36,090 nt of DNA from NCBI GenBank assembly GCA_019348195.1, contig JAHWJX010000001.1, positions 1-36,090 of the forward strand, in the 5' to 3' direction. The position numbers and the translations under genes were made by a program. The DNA is from Pseudomonadota bacterium (GTDB taxonomy: Bacteria; Pseudomonadota; Alphaproteobacteria; Caulobacterales; Caulobacteraceae). The notes under the pieces are model-generated. The model was not told where the DNA came from. It made no database searches and saw only the letters and a program-made list of their open reading frames with translations. Below, one piece after another: positions 8,234-15,132 of this stretch; positions within the stretch are counted from its first letter, which is position 1, and every line of letters begins with the position of its first letter.

Positions 8234-8689
8234 ATGGACACGACCACCCTGACCCAACTCGGGCGCGACGCACGCCCGGCCGAGCGGCCCGAGGACGCCC
8301 TGCTGGAGCGCGTGCCCAATCCGCATCCGCAAGCGCTGTACCTCGCCCGGTTCACGGCGCCGGAGTTCACCTCGCTTTGCCCCGTCACCGGCCAGCCGGA
8401 TTTCGCGCATCTGGTGATCGACTATGCGCCGGGCGACTGGCTGATCGAATCCAAGTCGCTGAAGCTTTACCTGACCAGCTTCCGCAACCATGGGGCCTTT
8501 CACGAAGGCTGCACGCTGGACATCGGCCGAAGGGTCGCCGAGACGGCCCAGCCGCGCTGGTTGCGGATCGGCGGCTACTGGTATCCACGAGGCGGCATCC
8601 CGATCGACGTTTTCTGGCAGACGGGCGCGCCGCCCGAGGGCCTGTGGTTGCCCGATCCGGGCGTGCCGCCCTATCGCGGTCGGGGCTGA
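8234..8689 (+). CDS. queF: NADPH-dependent 7-cyano-7-deazaguanine reductase (preQ0 reductase)
   Basis: The 151-residue product has the length of unimodular QueF. It reduces the nitrile of preQ0 to preQ1 in queuosine biosynthesis. The catalytic cysteine lies in [12 protein letters not shown] (46-57, C49, with D56). The QueF NADPH motif is [15 protein letters not shown] (72-86), and FHEGC (89-93) holds the preQ0-binding glutamate. No other queuosine genes are next to it. I chose the ATG at 8234; a longer in-frame extension upstream would overlap the divergent PfpI-family gene and adds no family sequence. Its last 19 bases overlap the end of the convergent nitroreductase gene. Confidence 0.95.
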   Translation: MDTTTLTQLGRDARPAERPEDALLERVPNPHPQALYLARFTAPEFTSLCPVTGQPDFAHLVIDYAPGDWLIESKSLKLYLTSFRNHGAFHEGCTLDIGRRVAETAQPRWLRIGGYWYPRGGIPIDVFWQTGAPPEGLWLPDPGVPPYRGRG

Positions 8690-9330
8690 TCCCCGGCGCG
8701 CCAAACCGTCACGAGCTGCTCCAGGTCCGGGCGGGGACGCTCCAGCGGGGTGGCCGCCGGCGCGCCGATGTAGATGTGTCCAGTGATCTGCTCTCCGGCC
8801 GCGACGCCCAGGAGGGCGCGCGCGCCAGCGTCCTCGCTATACCAGTCTGTGATCCAGTTGGCGCCATAGCCCAGGGCGTGCGCGGCCAGCAGAAGGTTCA
8901 TGTTCACGGCGCCCGCGGACAGGAACTGCTCCCATTCGGGGATCTTGGGGTGGGGCGCCGCGCGGGAGACGATCACCACGCAGAGCGGGGAAGGGCCGGC
9001 CTTGCCCAGGGCGGCGGAGGCCTTTTCCGCATCGGGACGGGTCTGAGCGATGGCGCCCAGGCGCGCGACCCAGGCGTCCTTGTGCTCGCCCGCCAGCAGG
9101 ATGAAGCGCCAGGGCGCCAGCTTGCCGTGGTCAGGCACCCGCGAGGCCAGCCGCAACAGAAGCTCGATCTCCTGGCCGGAGGGGCCGGGCGGGCCCAGCA
9201 CCGAAGCCGAGGCCGAACGGCGACGCGCCAGCAGCGCAACCGTTTCCGGCGAGGGCTGAATCGGCAACGGCTCGCCGAATCCGGGCGGAGGCGGGGCCAG
9301 GCTTGCGCCGGACGGGTGGTTCGGGGACAT
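8671..9330 (-). CDS. Nitroreductase-family flavoprotein (YdjA-like)
   Basis: The 219-residue product is a single-domain, FMN-dependent nitroreductase. It contains RRRSAS (36-41, FMN phosphate contact), a short [13 protein letters not shown] segment (67-79), and [15 protein letters not shown] followed by HIYIG near the C-terminus. The short length and the [11 protein letters not shown] segment match the minimal YdjA subgroup. Physiological substrate unknown; such proteins transfer hydride from NAD(P)H to nitro or quinone compounds. It is convergent with queF (19-base overlap at the 3' ends) and divergent from the Nudix gene, whose ATG is 20 bases away, so the two promoters must overlap the opposite coding regions. 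Confidence 0.87.
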   Translation of the reverse strand: MSPNHPSGASLAPPPPGFGEPLPIQPSPETVALLARRRSASASVLGPPGPSGQEIELLLRLASRVPDHGKLAPWRFILLAGEHKDAWVARLGAIAQTRPDAEKASAALGKAGPSPLCVVIVSRAAPHPKIPEWEQFLSAGAVNMNLLLAAHALGYGANWITDWYSEDAGARALLGVAAGEQITGHIYIGAPAATPLERPRPDLEQLVTVWRAGDQPRPR

Positions 9331-9350
9331 GGCCCCATGAAGGAGCCTCC

Positions 9351-9989
9351 ATGCCTGAAAGCAAGCCCGCCCAGAAGCCGGACTGGCTGATCCCGCACGG
9401 CCGCGCCTGGGAGATCACGGCTTCCAGGCCCATCTACGACAATCCCTGGATCGGCCTGACTGAGCACGAGGCGATCGCGCCGTCGGGACAGTTCACGCCG
9501 GCGTACGGCGTGGTGCGGTTCAAAAACCTGGCTGTGGCTGTCCTGCCCCTGCACGAGGACGGCGCGGTTACGCTGGTGGGCCAGAACCGTCTCCCGCACG
9601 GCGACTACGTCTGGGAGATCCCGGAAGGCGGCGCGCCGCTTGGCGAGGACCCGCTGGAGGCCGCCCGGCGCGAGCTTCGGGAAGAGACAGGGCTGCTGGC
9701 TCGCGACTGGCGGTGCGTCCTGCCGAAGCTGCAGCTGTCGAACTCCACCACCGACGAACGGGGGATCGGCTTTCTGGCCATGAGCTTCGAACAGGGCGAG
9801 ACCGACCCGGACGCCACGGAGGATCTTGCGGTCGCCCGCGTCCCCTTTCAGGAGGCGCTGGACGCGGCCCTGGCCGGCTGGATGCCCGACCTCCTCACGG
9901 TGGCGATGCTCCTGCGCGCGCACCACATGGCGGCGGAGGGCGCGTTGCCGCCCGAGCTGGCCCGCCTCATGCTGGAGCGGTCGGCCTAG
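9351..9989 (+). CDS. Nudix hydrolase (ADP-ribose pyrophosphatase-like)
   Basis: The 212-residue product has a complete Nudix box at residues 93-115 fitting GX5EX7REUXEEXGU exactly (G93, E99, R107, E108, E111, E112, G114). The N-terminal region with YDNPWIGL and the later LSNSTTDE segment are typical of the ADP-ribose/nucleoside-diphosphate-sugar group, so hydrolysis of ADP-ribose or a similar nucleotide sugar is likely; the exact substrate cannot be read. The ATG at 9351 has AAGGAG (9340-9345) five bases upstream. cysE starts 9 bases after the stop, so the two are probably cotranscribed. Confidence 0.9.
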   Translation: MPESKPAQKPDWLIPHGRAWEITASRPIYDNPWIGLTEHEAIAPSGQFTPAYGVVRFKNLAVAVLPLHEDGAVTLVGQNRLPHGDYVWEIPEGGAPLGEDPLEAARRELREETGLLARDWRCVLPKLQLSNSTTDERGIGFLAMSFEQGETDPDATEDLAVARVPFQEALDAALAGWMPDLLTVAMLLRAHHMAAEGALPPELARLMLERSA

Positions 9990-9998
9990 GAGACCCGC

Positions 9999-10826
9999 AT
10001 GGCCCATCTCGAAGTCGTTCAGCCGTCCGGCCCGCCCCCGGTATGGCCCGCCCTGCGCGCGGAAGCCGAACGCACCGCGGGCCAGGAGCCTGCGCTGGCC
10101 TCCCTGCTCTACGCCGCCGTCCTGTCCCACGAGTTGCTGGTGGACGCCCTGGCCTTTCAGCTGGCGCGCAAGCTGGGGGACGGCGAGCTCAACGCCATGT
10201 CCGTCCGCGACATCTGCTGGCAGGCCTTTTACGGCGACCCCGAGGCCATGACACGGGTCGAGGCCGACCTCCAGGCCGTGTTCGAGCGCGACCCGGCCTG
10301 CAAGGGCTACCTCCAGCCCTTTCTCTATTTCAAAGGCTTTCAAGCGTTGCAGACGCACCGCGTCGCGCACTGGCTGTGGAGTCAGGGGCGCGAGACGCTG
10401 GCCTTCCATCTCCAGAGCCGCATGTCCGAGCTGTTCCAGGTGGACATTCATCCGGCCGCCCGGGTCGGCTCCGGCGTCTTCCTGGATCATGGGACCGGCA
10501 TCACCGTGGGCGAGACCGCGGTGATCGGCGACGACGTGTCCATCCTGCATGCGGTCACCCTGGGCGGCACGGGCGCGCAGCGGGGCGACCGCCATCCCAA
10601 AATCGGCCGCGGCGTGCTGCTGGGCGCCGGGGCCAAGGTGCTGGGCGCCATCGAGATCGGGGAAGGGGCCAAGATCGCCTCCGGCTCCGTCGTGCTGCGT
10701 CCGGTGCCTCCGCACTGCACGGCCGCGGGGGTACCCGCGCGGCTGGTCGGCTGCCCGCCGGGCGCGGAGCCTTCACGCACCATGGACCACACCCTGGCCG
10801 AAGTGGTCTATGATTACGTGATCTGA
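9999..10826 (+). CDS. cysE: Serine O-acetyltransferase
   Basis: The 275-residue product acetylates serine with acetyl-CoA to O-acetylserine, the first committed step of cysteine synthesis. The N-terminal helical domain (residues ~15-140; SHELLVDALAFQLARKLGD, FLYFKGFQALQTHRVAHWLW) is followed by a left-handed beta-helix of hexapeptide repeats. The catalytic pair is seen in VDIHPAARVGSG (D149) and FLDHGTGITVGE (H164), and the TLGGTG...GDRHPKIG segment is diagnostic. With the cystathionine genes 3 kb upstream this part of the chromosome is rich in sulfur amino-acid genes, but it is a separate operon with the Nudix gene and probably DUF3126. Confidence 0.96.
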   Translation: MAHLEVVQPSGPPPVWPALRAEAERTAGQEPALASLLYAAVLSHELLVDALAFQLARKLGDGELNAMSVRDICWQAFYGDPEAMTRVEADLQAVFERDPACKGYLQPFLYFKGFQALQTHRVAHWLWSQGRETLAFHLQSRMSELFQVDIHPAARVGSGVFLDHGTGITVGETAVIGDDVSILHAVTLGGTGAQRGDRHPKIGRGVLLGAGAKVLGAIEIGEGAKIASGSVVLRPVPPHCTAAGVPARLVGCPPGAEPSRTMDHTLAEVVYDYVI

Positions 10827-10878
10827 ACCGGGCCGCCCTTCTGGGTGTTACCCCCGGCTCAAACGGAGGGATCAGCTC

Positions 10879-11088
10879 GTGGAGCAGAAAGACATCTCGC
10901 GGGTCGAGGCGCACCTGAAGCGCACCTTCGGCAACCCCGCCCTGACGCTGAAGCCCCGCCCGAAGCAGAAGGACAGCGCGGAACTCTATATCGGCGACGA
11001 GTTCCTGGGCGTGGTGTTTCAGGACGAGGACGACGACGGCAGCTTCATGTTCGAGATGGCCATCCTGGCGGAGGACCTGGAGAGTTGA
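10879..11088 (+). CDS. DUF3126-family small protein
   Basis: The 69-residue product matches the DUF3126 family (PF11324), short alphaproteobacterial proteins of unknown function. Recognisable parts are MEQKDISRVEAHLKRTFGNP, KDSAELYIGDEFLGVVFQDE and SFMFEMAILAEDL. The start is a GTG with GGAGGG (10865-10870) eight bases upstream. It lies 52 bases after cysE in the same direction; as I recall, this gene often follows cysE in alphaproteobacteria, so a link with serine acetyltransferase is possible but unproven. Cytoplasmic, acidic, no motifs of catalysis. Confidence 0.85.
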   Translation: MEQKDISRVEAHLKRTFGNPALTLKPRPKQKDSAELYIGDEFLGVVFQDEDDDGSFMFEMAILAEDLES

Positions 11089-11126
11089 GGACTGCAGTTC
11101 CGACCCGTTTGGTCATTGTGACCTGA

Positions 11127-11411
11127 ATGACCAAACTCACTCGTGTAACTCGGCTATGGAGCGCCGCCGAGGCCAAGGCGAAGCTCAGCGAGATCATCGC
11201 CAAGGCCCTCTCCGAGGGGCCGCAGTATGTGACGCGGCACGGCAAGCCGACCGTGGTGGTCGTCTCGGCCGAGCAGTGGTCCAAGCTGGAACGGCGACGA
11301 TCCTCCGTCGAGGTGTTGACCGATCCCACCTACGGGGTGCTTGACGAGGGCGAGGCCGAAACCTTGTTCGCGCGCGATCGGTCCCCGGAGCGTCCGGCGC
11401 CGGAGCTTTGA
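11127..11411 (+). CDS. Type II antitoxin, Phd/YefM family
   Basis: The 94-residue product has the Phd/YefM N-terminal DNA-binding fold: WSAAEAKAKLSEIIAKALSE, then GPQYVTRHGKPTVVVVSAEQW. The charged, flexible C-terminus (from about residue 60) is the part that would wrap and block the toxin. It directly precedes a PIN-domain toxin gene whose TTG start overlaps its stop. Such antitoxins also repress their own operon, so the short region upstream is the likely operator. Confidence 0.92.
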   Translation: MTKLTRVTRLWSAAEAKAKLSEIIAKALSEGPQYVTRHGKPTVVVVSAEQWSKLERRRSSVEVLTDPTYGVLDEGEAETLFARDRSPERPAPEL

Positions 11412-11842
11412 CCTATCTGCTGGACACGGGGGTCGTGTGCCAACGCGTCAGGGCGCGGCCGGAGCCCCGCGTCATGGACTGGCTGGGCCGGCAGGCTGCG
11501 GGCGAGCTCCATCTGTCGGTGCTGACCCTGGGCGAGCTTCGCTATGGTGCGGAGCGTCTGCCGGCCGGGCGGAAACGCCGCTTGCTCACGGCCTATGTGG
11601 GCGAGCTTGAGGAAGCCTTCGAGGGACGTGTTCTGCCGTTCGACGCCGAGGCTGCGGCGAGTTGGGCGGCGGTGCGGCGCGCGGCGGAGGTGCACCAGCG
11701 CACTCTGTCCACCGCGGACGCCATGCTTGCGGCGACTGCAGCGCTGCACAACCTCACTCTGGTCACGCGCAATGTGCGGGAGTTCGAGGGCTGGGGCGGG
11801 CCCCTGCTGAACCCATGGCCGCCCCAGCCTTCGGCTTCCTAG
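11408..11842 (+). CDS. Type II toxin, PIN-domain ribonuclease (VapC/FitB-like)
   Basis: The 144-residue product is a PIN-domain RNase. Acidic residues at the expected positions are D6 (YLLDTGVV), E43 (TLGELRYG) and D104 (STADAMLAA). The last conserved aspartate position, normally in TRNxxDF, reads TRNVREFEGW (E125). The usual asparagine after LDT is glycine. Translation must start at TTG 11408, overlapping the antitoxin stop by four bases (TTGA), a coupling arrangement typical of toxin-antitoxin pairs. The variant last acidic residue could lower activity. The gene ends two bases before the convergent phoH stop. Confidence 0.9.
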   Translation: MTYLLDTGVVCQRVRARPEPRVMDWLGRQAAGELHLSVLTLGELRYGAERLPAGRKRRLLTAYVGELEEAFEGRVLPFDAEAAASWAAVRRAAEVHQRTLSTADAMLAATAALHNLTLVTRNVREFEGWGGPLLNPWPPQPSAS

Positions 11843-11843
11843 G

Positions 11844-12602
11844 TCACAGCACGCCCAGCATGGACGCCACCAGCGGGTGGCGGACGATGTCCATCTCACG
11901 CAGGCGCACCACGGCGATGTCCGGCACGCGCTCCAGCTTCTCGGCCACGTCGCCCAGCCCCGACATGGAGGGCAGCAGGTCCGTCTGGCCGGGGTCGCCG
12001 GTGATCACCATGGTCGAGTGCCAGCCAAGGCGGGTCAGCAGCATCTTCAGCTGCACATAGGTGCAGTTCTGCGCCTCATCGATGACCACAAAGGCGTTGT
12101 TCAGCGTGCGCCCGCGCATATAGCCCACCGGTGCGATCTCGATCAGGCCCTCGGCCATGAGCGCCCGGACTCGCTTCATCGACAGCCGGTCGGACAGGGC
12201 GTCGTAGAGGGGCCGGAGATAGGGCGCGAGCTTGTCCTCCATGTCGCCCGGCAGAAAACCAATCGACTCGCCGGCTTCGATCGCCGGACGCGACAAGACG
12301 ATGCGACCGACGCGACCCGCCTCCAGCGCCTCCACGGCCTTGGCGATGGCGAGATAGGTCTTGCCTGTGCCGGCGGGCCCCAGAGCCAGGACCAGGTTGT
12401 TGGCGTCGATGGCGGCCATCAGTTCCGCCTGGCCGGGCGACTGGGCTTTGACCGTCTTCAGATAGCCCTGGTCGCGTTCCTCTCCCGGCAGGGGCGACCA
12501 GCCCCGGTTCACCGGCAGACGACGAATGTTGTCGTCATCGTGCGTGCGAGCCGTATCGAACTCGCCTTCACGCATCATCCGCTTCAGGGCGCGCTTGGTC
12601 AT
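11844..12602 (-). CDS. PhoH-family ATPase
   Basis: The 252-residue product is a PhoH-like P-loop ATPase. It has Walker A GPAGTGKT (75-82), the family motif SRPAIEAGESIGFLPGDMEDK (104-124), Walker B FVVIDEAQN (171-179) and ITGDPGQTDLL. PhoH proteins bind ATP and are linked to RNA metabolism and phosphate stress; their biochemical job is unsettled. I chose the ATG at 12602 because AGGAG lies six bases upstream on this strand; a longer frame upstream lacks family sequence. It is not in the usual miaB-phoH-ybeY neighbourhood. The upstream ~240 bases hold an intrinsic terminator and strong hairpins, suggesting a regulated leader or a separate small RNA. Confidence 0.92.
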   Translation of the reverse strand: MTKRALKRMMREGEFDTARTHDDDNIRRLPVNRGWSPLPGEERDQGYLKTVKAQSPGQAELMAAIDANNLVLALGPAGTGKTYLAIAKAVEALEAGRVGRIVLSRPAIEAGESIGFLPGDMEDKLAPYLRPLYDALSDRLSMKRVRALMAEGLIEIAPVGYMRGRTLNNAFVVIDEAQNCTYVQLKMLLTRLGWHSTMVITGDPGQTDLLPSMSGLGDVAEKLERVPDIAVVRLREMDIVRHPLVASMLGVL

Positions 12603-12643
12603 GGGAGGCTCCTGTGGGCCGCAGTCCGTGTTGCGGACGGGCC

Positions 12644-12678
12644 AAGAAAAAAGGGCGGAGCCGGAAGGCTCGCCCTTT
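12644..12678 (-). terminator. Intrinsic terminator in the phoH leader
   Basis: On the minus strand AAAGGGCGAGCC, loop TTCC and GGCTCCGCCC form a 12-bp stem with one bulged base, followed by a T-rich run (TTTTTTCTT). It ends only 41 bases before the phoH ATG, and no clear promoter is visible between the two. Confidence 0.75.
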
Positions 12679-12854
12679 GGTCGCGGGGGAAGGGTGGAGT
12701 CGGTCGTGACGGCGGGAGGGTTCCCGTCCGGGTCAGGCCTGGCTGGCGGCCCATGGGGCCGCCGGGACGCTGCGTGAACCACGCCGATGCTCCACCCGGG
12801 CGCGACTCGGGCCCGCAGGTTGCGGACTCGAATCGTGCTGCGAGCATGATTGTA
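12679..12854 (-). ncRNA. Candidate structured leader or small RNA upstream of phoH
   Basis: The ~200 bases between a -10-like TACAAT (minus strand, 12854-12849) and the terminator at 12678-12644 contain strong helices, including GGCGGCCC-CAT-GGGCCGCC near 12756-12775. No coding sequence with a ribosome-binding site is visible. The -35 region is poor. I could not match it to 6S RNA, SRP RNA, tmRNA or a known riboswitch by eye. It may be an attenuating 5' leader of phoH or a free-standing small RNA. Confidence 0.3.
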
Positions 12855-12905
12855 GGGGTGTTGCCGGGAGATTAAGCCACGGATGTGCAACGGGGGAACG
12901 GATCC

Positions 12906-13460
12906 ATGACTCTGTTCGATCTTGGCGATCGCCGTCCCAAGCTGCCGCCCGGCGGCCAGTGCTGGATCGCCCCGAACGCCGTGGTGGTGGGCTCCGTTGA
13001 ACTTCGCCGCGACGCGAGCGTCTGGTTCGGAGCGGTCATCCGCGGCGACAATGATCCGATCACGGTGGGCGAGGAAAGCAACATCCAGGACCACAGCGTT
13101 CTGCACACGGATGAAGGTGTGCCGCTGACCATCGGCGTGGGCGTGACCGTTGGCCACCGGGTGATGCTGCACGGCTGCACGGTGGGCGACAACAGCCTGA
13201 TCGGCATCGGCGCCGTGGTCCTGAATCGGGCGGTGATCGGCCGCGACTGCCTGATCGGGGCGGGCAGCCTGATCACCGAGGGAAAGACCATCCCCGACCG
13301 CAGCCTGGTGATGGGCGCGCCGGGCAAGGTGGTCCGGGAACTGACCGACGCCGAAGTGCAGATGCTGCGCCTCTCAGCCCTGCACTACGTGGAGAACTGG
13401 AAGCGCTACGCTCGCGATCTTCGCCAAGCGCCGACGCCCGCCCCTGATCTCCCGGGATGA
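12906..13460 (+). CDS. Gamma-carbonic-anhydrase-like protein (YrdA/PaaY group)
   Basis: The 184-residue product is a left-handed beta-helix protein of the gamma carbonic anhydrase superfamily. Hexapeptide-repeat signatures run from about residue 20 to 145 ([40 protein letters not shown]). The three expected zinc ligands are H67 (SVLHTD) and H84/H89 (VGHRVMLHG). Many bacterial YrdA-like members have metal but little measured carbonic anhydrase activity, so enzymatic function is uncertain. The ATG at 12906 has a GGGGGA stretch upstream. It diverges from phoH. Confidence 0.9.
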   Translation: MTLFDLGDRRPKLPPGGQCWIAPNAVVVGSVELRRDASVWFGAVIRGDNDPITVGEESNIQDHSVLHTDEGVPLTIGVGVTVGHRVMLHGCTVGDNSLIGIGAVVLNRAVIGRDCLIGAGSLITEGKTIPDRSLVMGAPGKVVRELTDAEVQMLRLSALHYVENWKRYARDLRQAPTPAPDLPG

Positions 13461-13517
13461 CCATAGGCCGGGGCGCGCCTTCGCCCTTCGCCGGCTCAGG
13501 CGCGGTCGGACCGCAGC

Positions 13518-13958
13518 TCAGTCGTTCATGGTTTGGTCGTGCGTACCGCCTGGCCGGACCACGCCGGTAAGGGCGGCTTCCGCCGTGCTCGTGTCGTCGG
13601 AACGAGCCAGGTCGGCGACCGAGATCACGCCAACCAACCGCTGCTCGCCATTGAGCACGGGAAGGCGGCGAACCTGATGATCGCTCATCAGAATGGCGAC
13701 GTCGTCCACGTCCTGGTCCTCACGGGCGACCAGCACGTCGGTGCTCATCACTTCGCGGACGGGCGTTTCGGGGCCGCGGTCCTGGGCCACTGCGCGCACC
13801 GCGATGTCGCGATCGGTGACCATGCCCTCGATCCGCTCCAGGCTGCCCACGGGCAGCACGCCGGTGTCGGCCTTCAACATCAGGCGAGCGGCTTCGGCCA
13901 CCGTCTGGTCGGCGGACACCACCTGGACATCGCGGCTCATCAGGTCAGCAACTTTCAT
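13518..13958 (-). CDS. CBS-domain pair protein
   Basis: The 146-residue product consists of two CBS domains (about 1-60 and 66-125), beginning MKVADLMSRDVQVVSADQTV and containing MVTDRDIAVRAVAQ and VREVMSTDVLVAREDQDVDD. Stand-alone CBS pairs bind adenine nucleotides and act as energy or redox sensors for partner proteins. The start at 13958 has AAGGAG six bases upstream. A possible -35 TTGACA lies on the same strand at 14033-14028, without a clear -10. No partner is evident nearby. Confidence 0.9.
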   Translation of the reverse strand: MKVADLMSRDVQVVSADQTVAEAARLMLKADTGVLPVGSLERIEGMVTDRDIAVRAVAQDRGPETPVREVMSTDVLVAREDQDVDDVAILMSDHQVRRLPVLNGEQRLVGVISVADLARSDDTSTAEAALTGVVRPGGTHDQTMND

Positions 13959-14208
13959 AGGTGTCTCCTTCGGACGGTCAGACGGCTTTGGACAGAACAG
14001 ATGATGCACGCTTGTGTTCCTTGGCCTTGTCAAAGGCGCCAAGTCACCTGGTCGACGCACCTGACGACCTGCTGTCGGCTGAGCCGGGGGTGGTGAGGTG
14101 CGGTGGTTGAAAGCCGGAGCGTCATCCCATGCGCGACGGCGGCCCGGACTGGCTTCGTCGCCGCGGGGCAGGCCCTCGCGTTCGGCTCCGGCCGCCGGGG
14201 GCCCGCCT

Positions 14209-14225
14209 CTGGCCCGCACCTTGCT
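14209..14225 (+). promoter_or_regulatory. Sigma-54-like -24/-12 promoter for the secreted protein at 14258
   Basis: CTGGCCCGCACCTTGCT matches the sigma-54 consensus YTGGCACGN4TTGCW with one mismatch (A to C in GGCAC), keeping the critical GG and GC doublets at the right spacing. Transcription would start near 14237, about 21 bases before the ATG, close to the distance seen at hfaA. Confidence 0.5.
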
Positions 14226-14257
14226 CAGTGCTCCGTCGATCCAACGGGAGCTGTCCC

Positions 14258-15076
14258 ATGTCCGCACACTACAAGACTCTTCTACCTCTTCTGGCGGGCG
14301 GCATGCTGCTCGCGTTCGGCTCGGCGGCGTCCGCCGACTGCGAACCGGTCTGCAAGCCGGGCGCGCACAAACCGCAGCCGCCTAAACCCAAGCCTCCGAT
14401 GCCCAAGCCGCAGCAACCGACGCCGCCGGCGAACAATTTCAACGTCAACGTCAATGTTCACGCCAACGCCACCGCTATCTCGACGGCGAACGCCACGGCG
14501 AACGCCGCCTCCAACGGCGGGTCGGAGGGGGACACCTTCTTCTTCGGCGGCGGCGGCTCGAACATCATCGCCACCCCGGGCTTCCCGGTCATCCAGCGCT
14601 TGAACGTGCAGGGCGACACCGTCCGGACCGCGATCAAGGAAAAGCGCACCGTGCACAAGCAGGTCGTGGTTCAGGCCTTCTGCCTCGACGACCGCAGCGT
14701 CCCGCACCCCGCCTCGCGGTTGAACCCCGATGTGGAGATCGGCGAAACCTTCAAGGGCGAGCTGTTCCGTTGCATCGCCGGTACCCGCCTGCAGGCCACC
14801 TACGCCGATTACATGGGCAGGGTGGGCTTCGACGGCGGCCAGACCATGGACTGCGCCAAGGGCCAGGCCCTCTACCTCGAGGGCGGCGCGCTTAGCTGCC
14901 GCCAGCAGACCGCCCAGCGCAACTGCTTCGAGCGTTCGCTTCTGCGCCGTCACGGCGCCGGGGTGAAGATCTTCAAGATGACCAAGATCGAGGAGTACGC
15001 CTCCTTCAAGGAAGAAGTGATCGCCAGCCAGAGCGAGATCGCCCTGGACGGCGGCGTGGGCGGCTTCGTCCACTAA
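14258..15076 (+). CDS. Secreted Pro/Asn/Ala-rich protein of unknown function
   Basis: I do not recognise the family. The 272-residue product starts with a signal peptide (LLPLLAGGMLLAFGSAASA, cleavage after about residue 26). After CEPVC comes a Lys/Pro-rich linker (KPQPPKPKPPMPKPQQP), then an Asn/Ala/Val segment (NFNVNVNVHANATAISTANA, about residues 65-90). A Gly-rich turn (FFFGGGG) and a ~170-residue C-terminal domain with five cysteines follow, suited to disulfides in the periplasm or outside the cell. GGGAG seven bases upstream supports the ATG at 14258. A sigma-54-like site precedes it and a strong terminator follows, so it is monocistronic. The Asn-rich low-complexity part recalls amyloid-like surface proteins such as HfaA, whose operon starts 6 kb away. 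A holdfast or stalk-pole surface role is inference. Confidence 0.8.
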   Translation: MSAHYKTLLPLLAGGMLLAFGSAASADCEPVCKPGAHKPQPPKPKPPMPKPQQPTPPANNFNVNVNVHANATAISTANATANAASNGGSEGDTFFFGGGGSNIIATPGFPVIQRLNVQGDTVRTAIKEKRTVHKQVVVQAFCLDDRSVPHPASRLNPDVEIGETFKGELFRCIAGTRLQATYADYMGRVGFDGGQTMDCAKGQALYLEGGALSCRQQTAQRNCFERSLLRRHGAGVKIFKMTKIEEYASFKEEVIASQSEIALDGGVGGFVH

Positions 15077-15098
15077 GCTTCCGCTCTGAACACTGTAG

Positions 15099-15128
15099 AG
15101 GCCCCGGCGAGCGATCGCCGGGGCCTTT
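15099..15128 (+). terminator. Intrinsic terminator after the secreted protein gene
   Basis: A perfect 12-bp stem (AGGCCCCGGCGA / TCGCCGGGGCCT) with a GCGA loop begins 23 bases after the stop and is followed by TTC. It lies between convergent genes and could also end the M16 protease transcript. Confidence 0.75.
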
Positions 15129-15132
15129 CGCG

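Noticed and set aside
7492-10715. Long overlapping open frames on both strands across the PfpI, nitroreductase, Nudix and cysE genes
   Set aside because: They are shadows of genes with intact catalytic motifs and family lengths; they carry no motifs of their own.
12820-12850. tRNA T-arm-like sequence (GATTCGAGTCC) upstream of phoH
   Set aside because: The flanking bases cannot form the 5-bp T stem, and no acceptor, D or anticodon arm fits.
12679-12854. SRP RNA or 6S RNA in the phoH upstream region
   Set aside because: The GGTCAGG-like stretch lacks the GGAA tetraloop and asymmetric loop of SRP RNA, and I could not build a convincing 6S closing stem and central bubble.
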